Source: Aldehydirespirator sp965219165 (GTDB taxonomy: Bacteria > Actinomycetota > Acidimicrobiia > Acidimicrobiales > Aldehydirespiratoraceae). From it: 64,000 bases of DNA. Within the stretch, counting starts at the first letter, position 1; each line of letters opens with the position of its first letter. The notes beneath the pieces are model-generated. The model was given only the letters and a program-made list of their open reading frames with translations, had not been told where the DNA came from and did not search any database. The stretch spans positions 2,914,001 to 2,978,000 of the forward strand of contig CBDCMW010000002.1 of the NCBI GenBank assembly GCA_965219165.1, given 5' to 3'. This document shows, one piece after another, positions 63,387 to 64,000 of the stretch. The position numbers were made by a program, and so were the translations under genes.

Positions 63387-63827
63387 ATGGACGTGCAGAC
63401 CCTCGTCGACCGAGTTGAGATCACCGACCTGCTGACCCGGTACGCCCGTGCTGTCGATCGGCAGGACTGGGACCTCTACCGCAGCGTCTTCACGCCCGAC
63501 GCCCACATCGACTACACCCAGGTCGGCGGCATCGCCGGCGACGTGGAGACGATTGTCCGCTTCCTGACCAAGGCCACGGGGCTGTTCGAGACCATCCAGC
63601 ACCTGATCTCCAACATCGAAATCACCATCGACGGCGACAAAGCCAAGGTCACGGCCATGGTGTACAACCCGCTGAAGCTGCCCGACACTCCGGTGTGGGC
63701 AACCGGCGGGTGGTACCACCACGAGCTGGTGCGCACGCCCGACGGCTGGCGGAGCCGGTCTCTCTATGAGGAGTCGAGTTGGTTCCACGGCATTCCGGCC
63801 CCCGACGAGCAGTCCGGCTCGGGCTGA
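63387..63827 (+). CDS. SnoaL-like / NTF2-fold protein
   Basis: The 146-residue protein has the SnoaL_4 pattern: VDRVEITDLLTRYARAVDRQ, DLYRSVFTPDAHIDY, LFETIQHLISNIEITIDG and GGWYHHELVRTPDGWRSRSL. This cone-shaped fold occurs in isomerases, dehydratases and ring-hydroxylating dioxygenase subunits. No specific substrate can be named. It is followed by a CaiB-type gene on the same strand, which suggests lipid or steroid-like metabolism. Confidence 0.87.
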   Translation: MDVQTLVDRVEITDLLTRYARAVDRQDWDLYRSVFTPDAHIDYTQVGGIAGDVETIVRFLTKATGLFETIQHLISNIEITIDGDKAKVTAMVYNPLKLPDTPVWATGGWYHHELVRTPDGWRSRSLYEESSWFHGIPAPDEQSGSG

Positions 63828-63878
63828 CCCGGTCCGGACCAGGCCGCAAAGCAGCACGAGCGGATCGGTAGCACCCCG

Positions 63879-64000
63879 ATGCCTGGACCTATGCACGGTG
63901 TGCGGATCGTGGAGATGTGCGTGGCCGTCACCGGCCCCCTGGCGGTGACCCTTCTCGTCGATCAGGGCGCCGAGGCGATCAAGGTGGAGGAGCCCGGCTT
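63879..64000 (+). CDS. CaiB/BaiF CoA-transferase family protein (N-terminal part)
   Basis: The frame from ATG 63879 gives MPGPMHGVRIVEMCVAVTGP and then LAVTLLVDQGAEAIKVEEPG, the standard start of CaiB/BaiF CoA-transferases (GxxVxE...GP...LL.D.GA..IK.E.P). The gene is cut by the window edge, so the active-site region is not visible. Confidence 0.85.
   Translation, partial: MPGPMHGVRIVEMCVAVTGPLAVTLLVDQGAEAIKVEEPG

Overview
This window is high-GC DNA, densely coding on both strands, that looks like chromosome from an uncultured or little-studied actinobacterium, most likely of the class Acidimicrobiia. The evidence is a combination of lineage markers: mycothiol-conjugate amidase (Mca), a Kgd-type 2-oxoglutarate decarboxylase/dehydrogenase, the NucS mismatch endonuclease, F420-type luciferase-like oxidoreductases, a DUF222/HNH nuclease, and a SepIVA-like coiled-coil gene next to the DUF177 gene. 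The class-level placement is inference from gene content and order. No rRNA or tRNA gene was recognised.

Left part (1-13.3 kb): a long minus-strand housekeeping cluster runs, in transcription order, fatty-acid-kinase-like DAK2 protein, recG, rsmD, coaD, SepIVA-like protein, DUF177, rpmF, plsX, acpP, rnc, a degenerate mutM-like gene, smc. Many of these genes overlap or nearly touch. The mutM-like product lacks the N-terminal catalytic proline and three of four zinc-finger cysteines.

Middle part (13.4-31 kb): small cold-shock-like and membrane proteins, an alpha-methylacyl-CoA racemase-like CoA-transferase, an alpha/beta hydrolase, an MFS carrier, and a thiamine ABC transporter (thiB-thiP-thiQ) behind a clear TPP riboswitch. 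Then come a secreted plant-type leucine-rich-repeat protein, choline sulfatase (betC), a small zincin, a UvrD-type helicase, a Na+/H+ antiporter fused to universal-stress domains, and xthA.

Right part (31.8-64 kb): kgd, cysQ, a carbohydrate-catabolism-like cluster (SDR, 2-hydroxyacid dehydrogenase, FGGY kinase, LsrF-like aldolase, F420-type oxidoreductase, SDR), nucS, a VanW protein whose reading frame runs through a 21-bp repeat into a PAP2 phosphatase, mca, a PhoU/RCK protein with a MgtE-like carrier, an orphan ParA with a small membrane protein, a RecB-like Fe-S nuclease, a second type IIA topoisomerase (parC before parE), three nuclease-like genes (HNH, GIY-YIG, PD-(D/E)XK), a SnoaL-like protein and the start of a CaiB-type CoA-transferase.

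The most unusual signal is not a single gene. At about ten gene starts or gene junctions a short segment (17-46 bp spacing) containing the start codon, the ribosome-binding site or the stop/start junction is repeated in tandem two or three times. This often creates tiny upstream ORFs (for example two consecutive Met-Val-Ala-stop ORFs at 41281-41312). A separate 44-bp-period intergenic repeat lies in front of the DUF177 and DAK2 genes.
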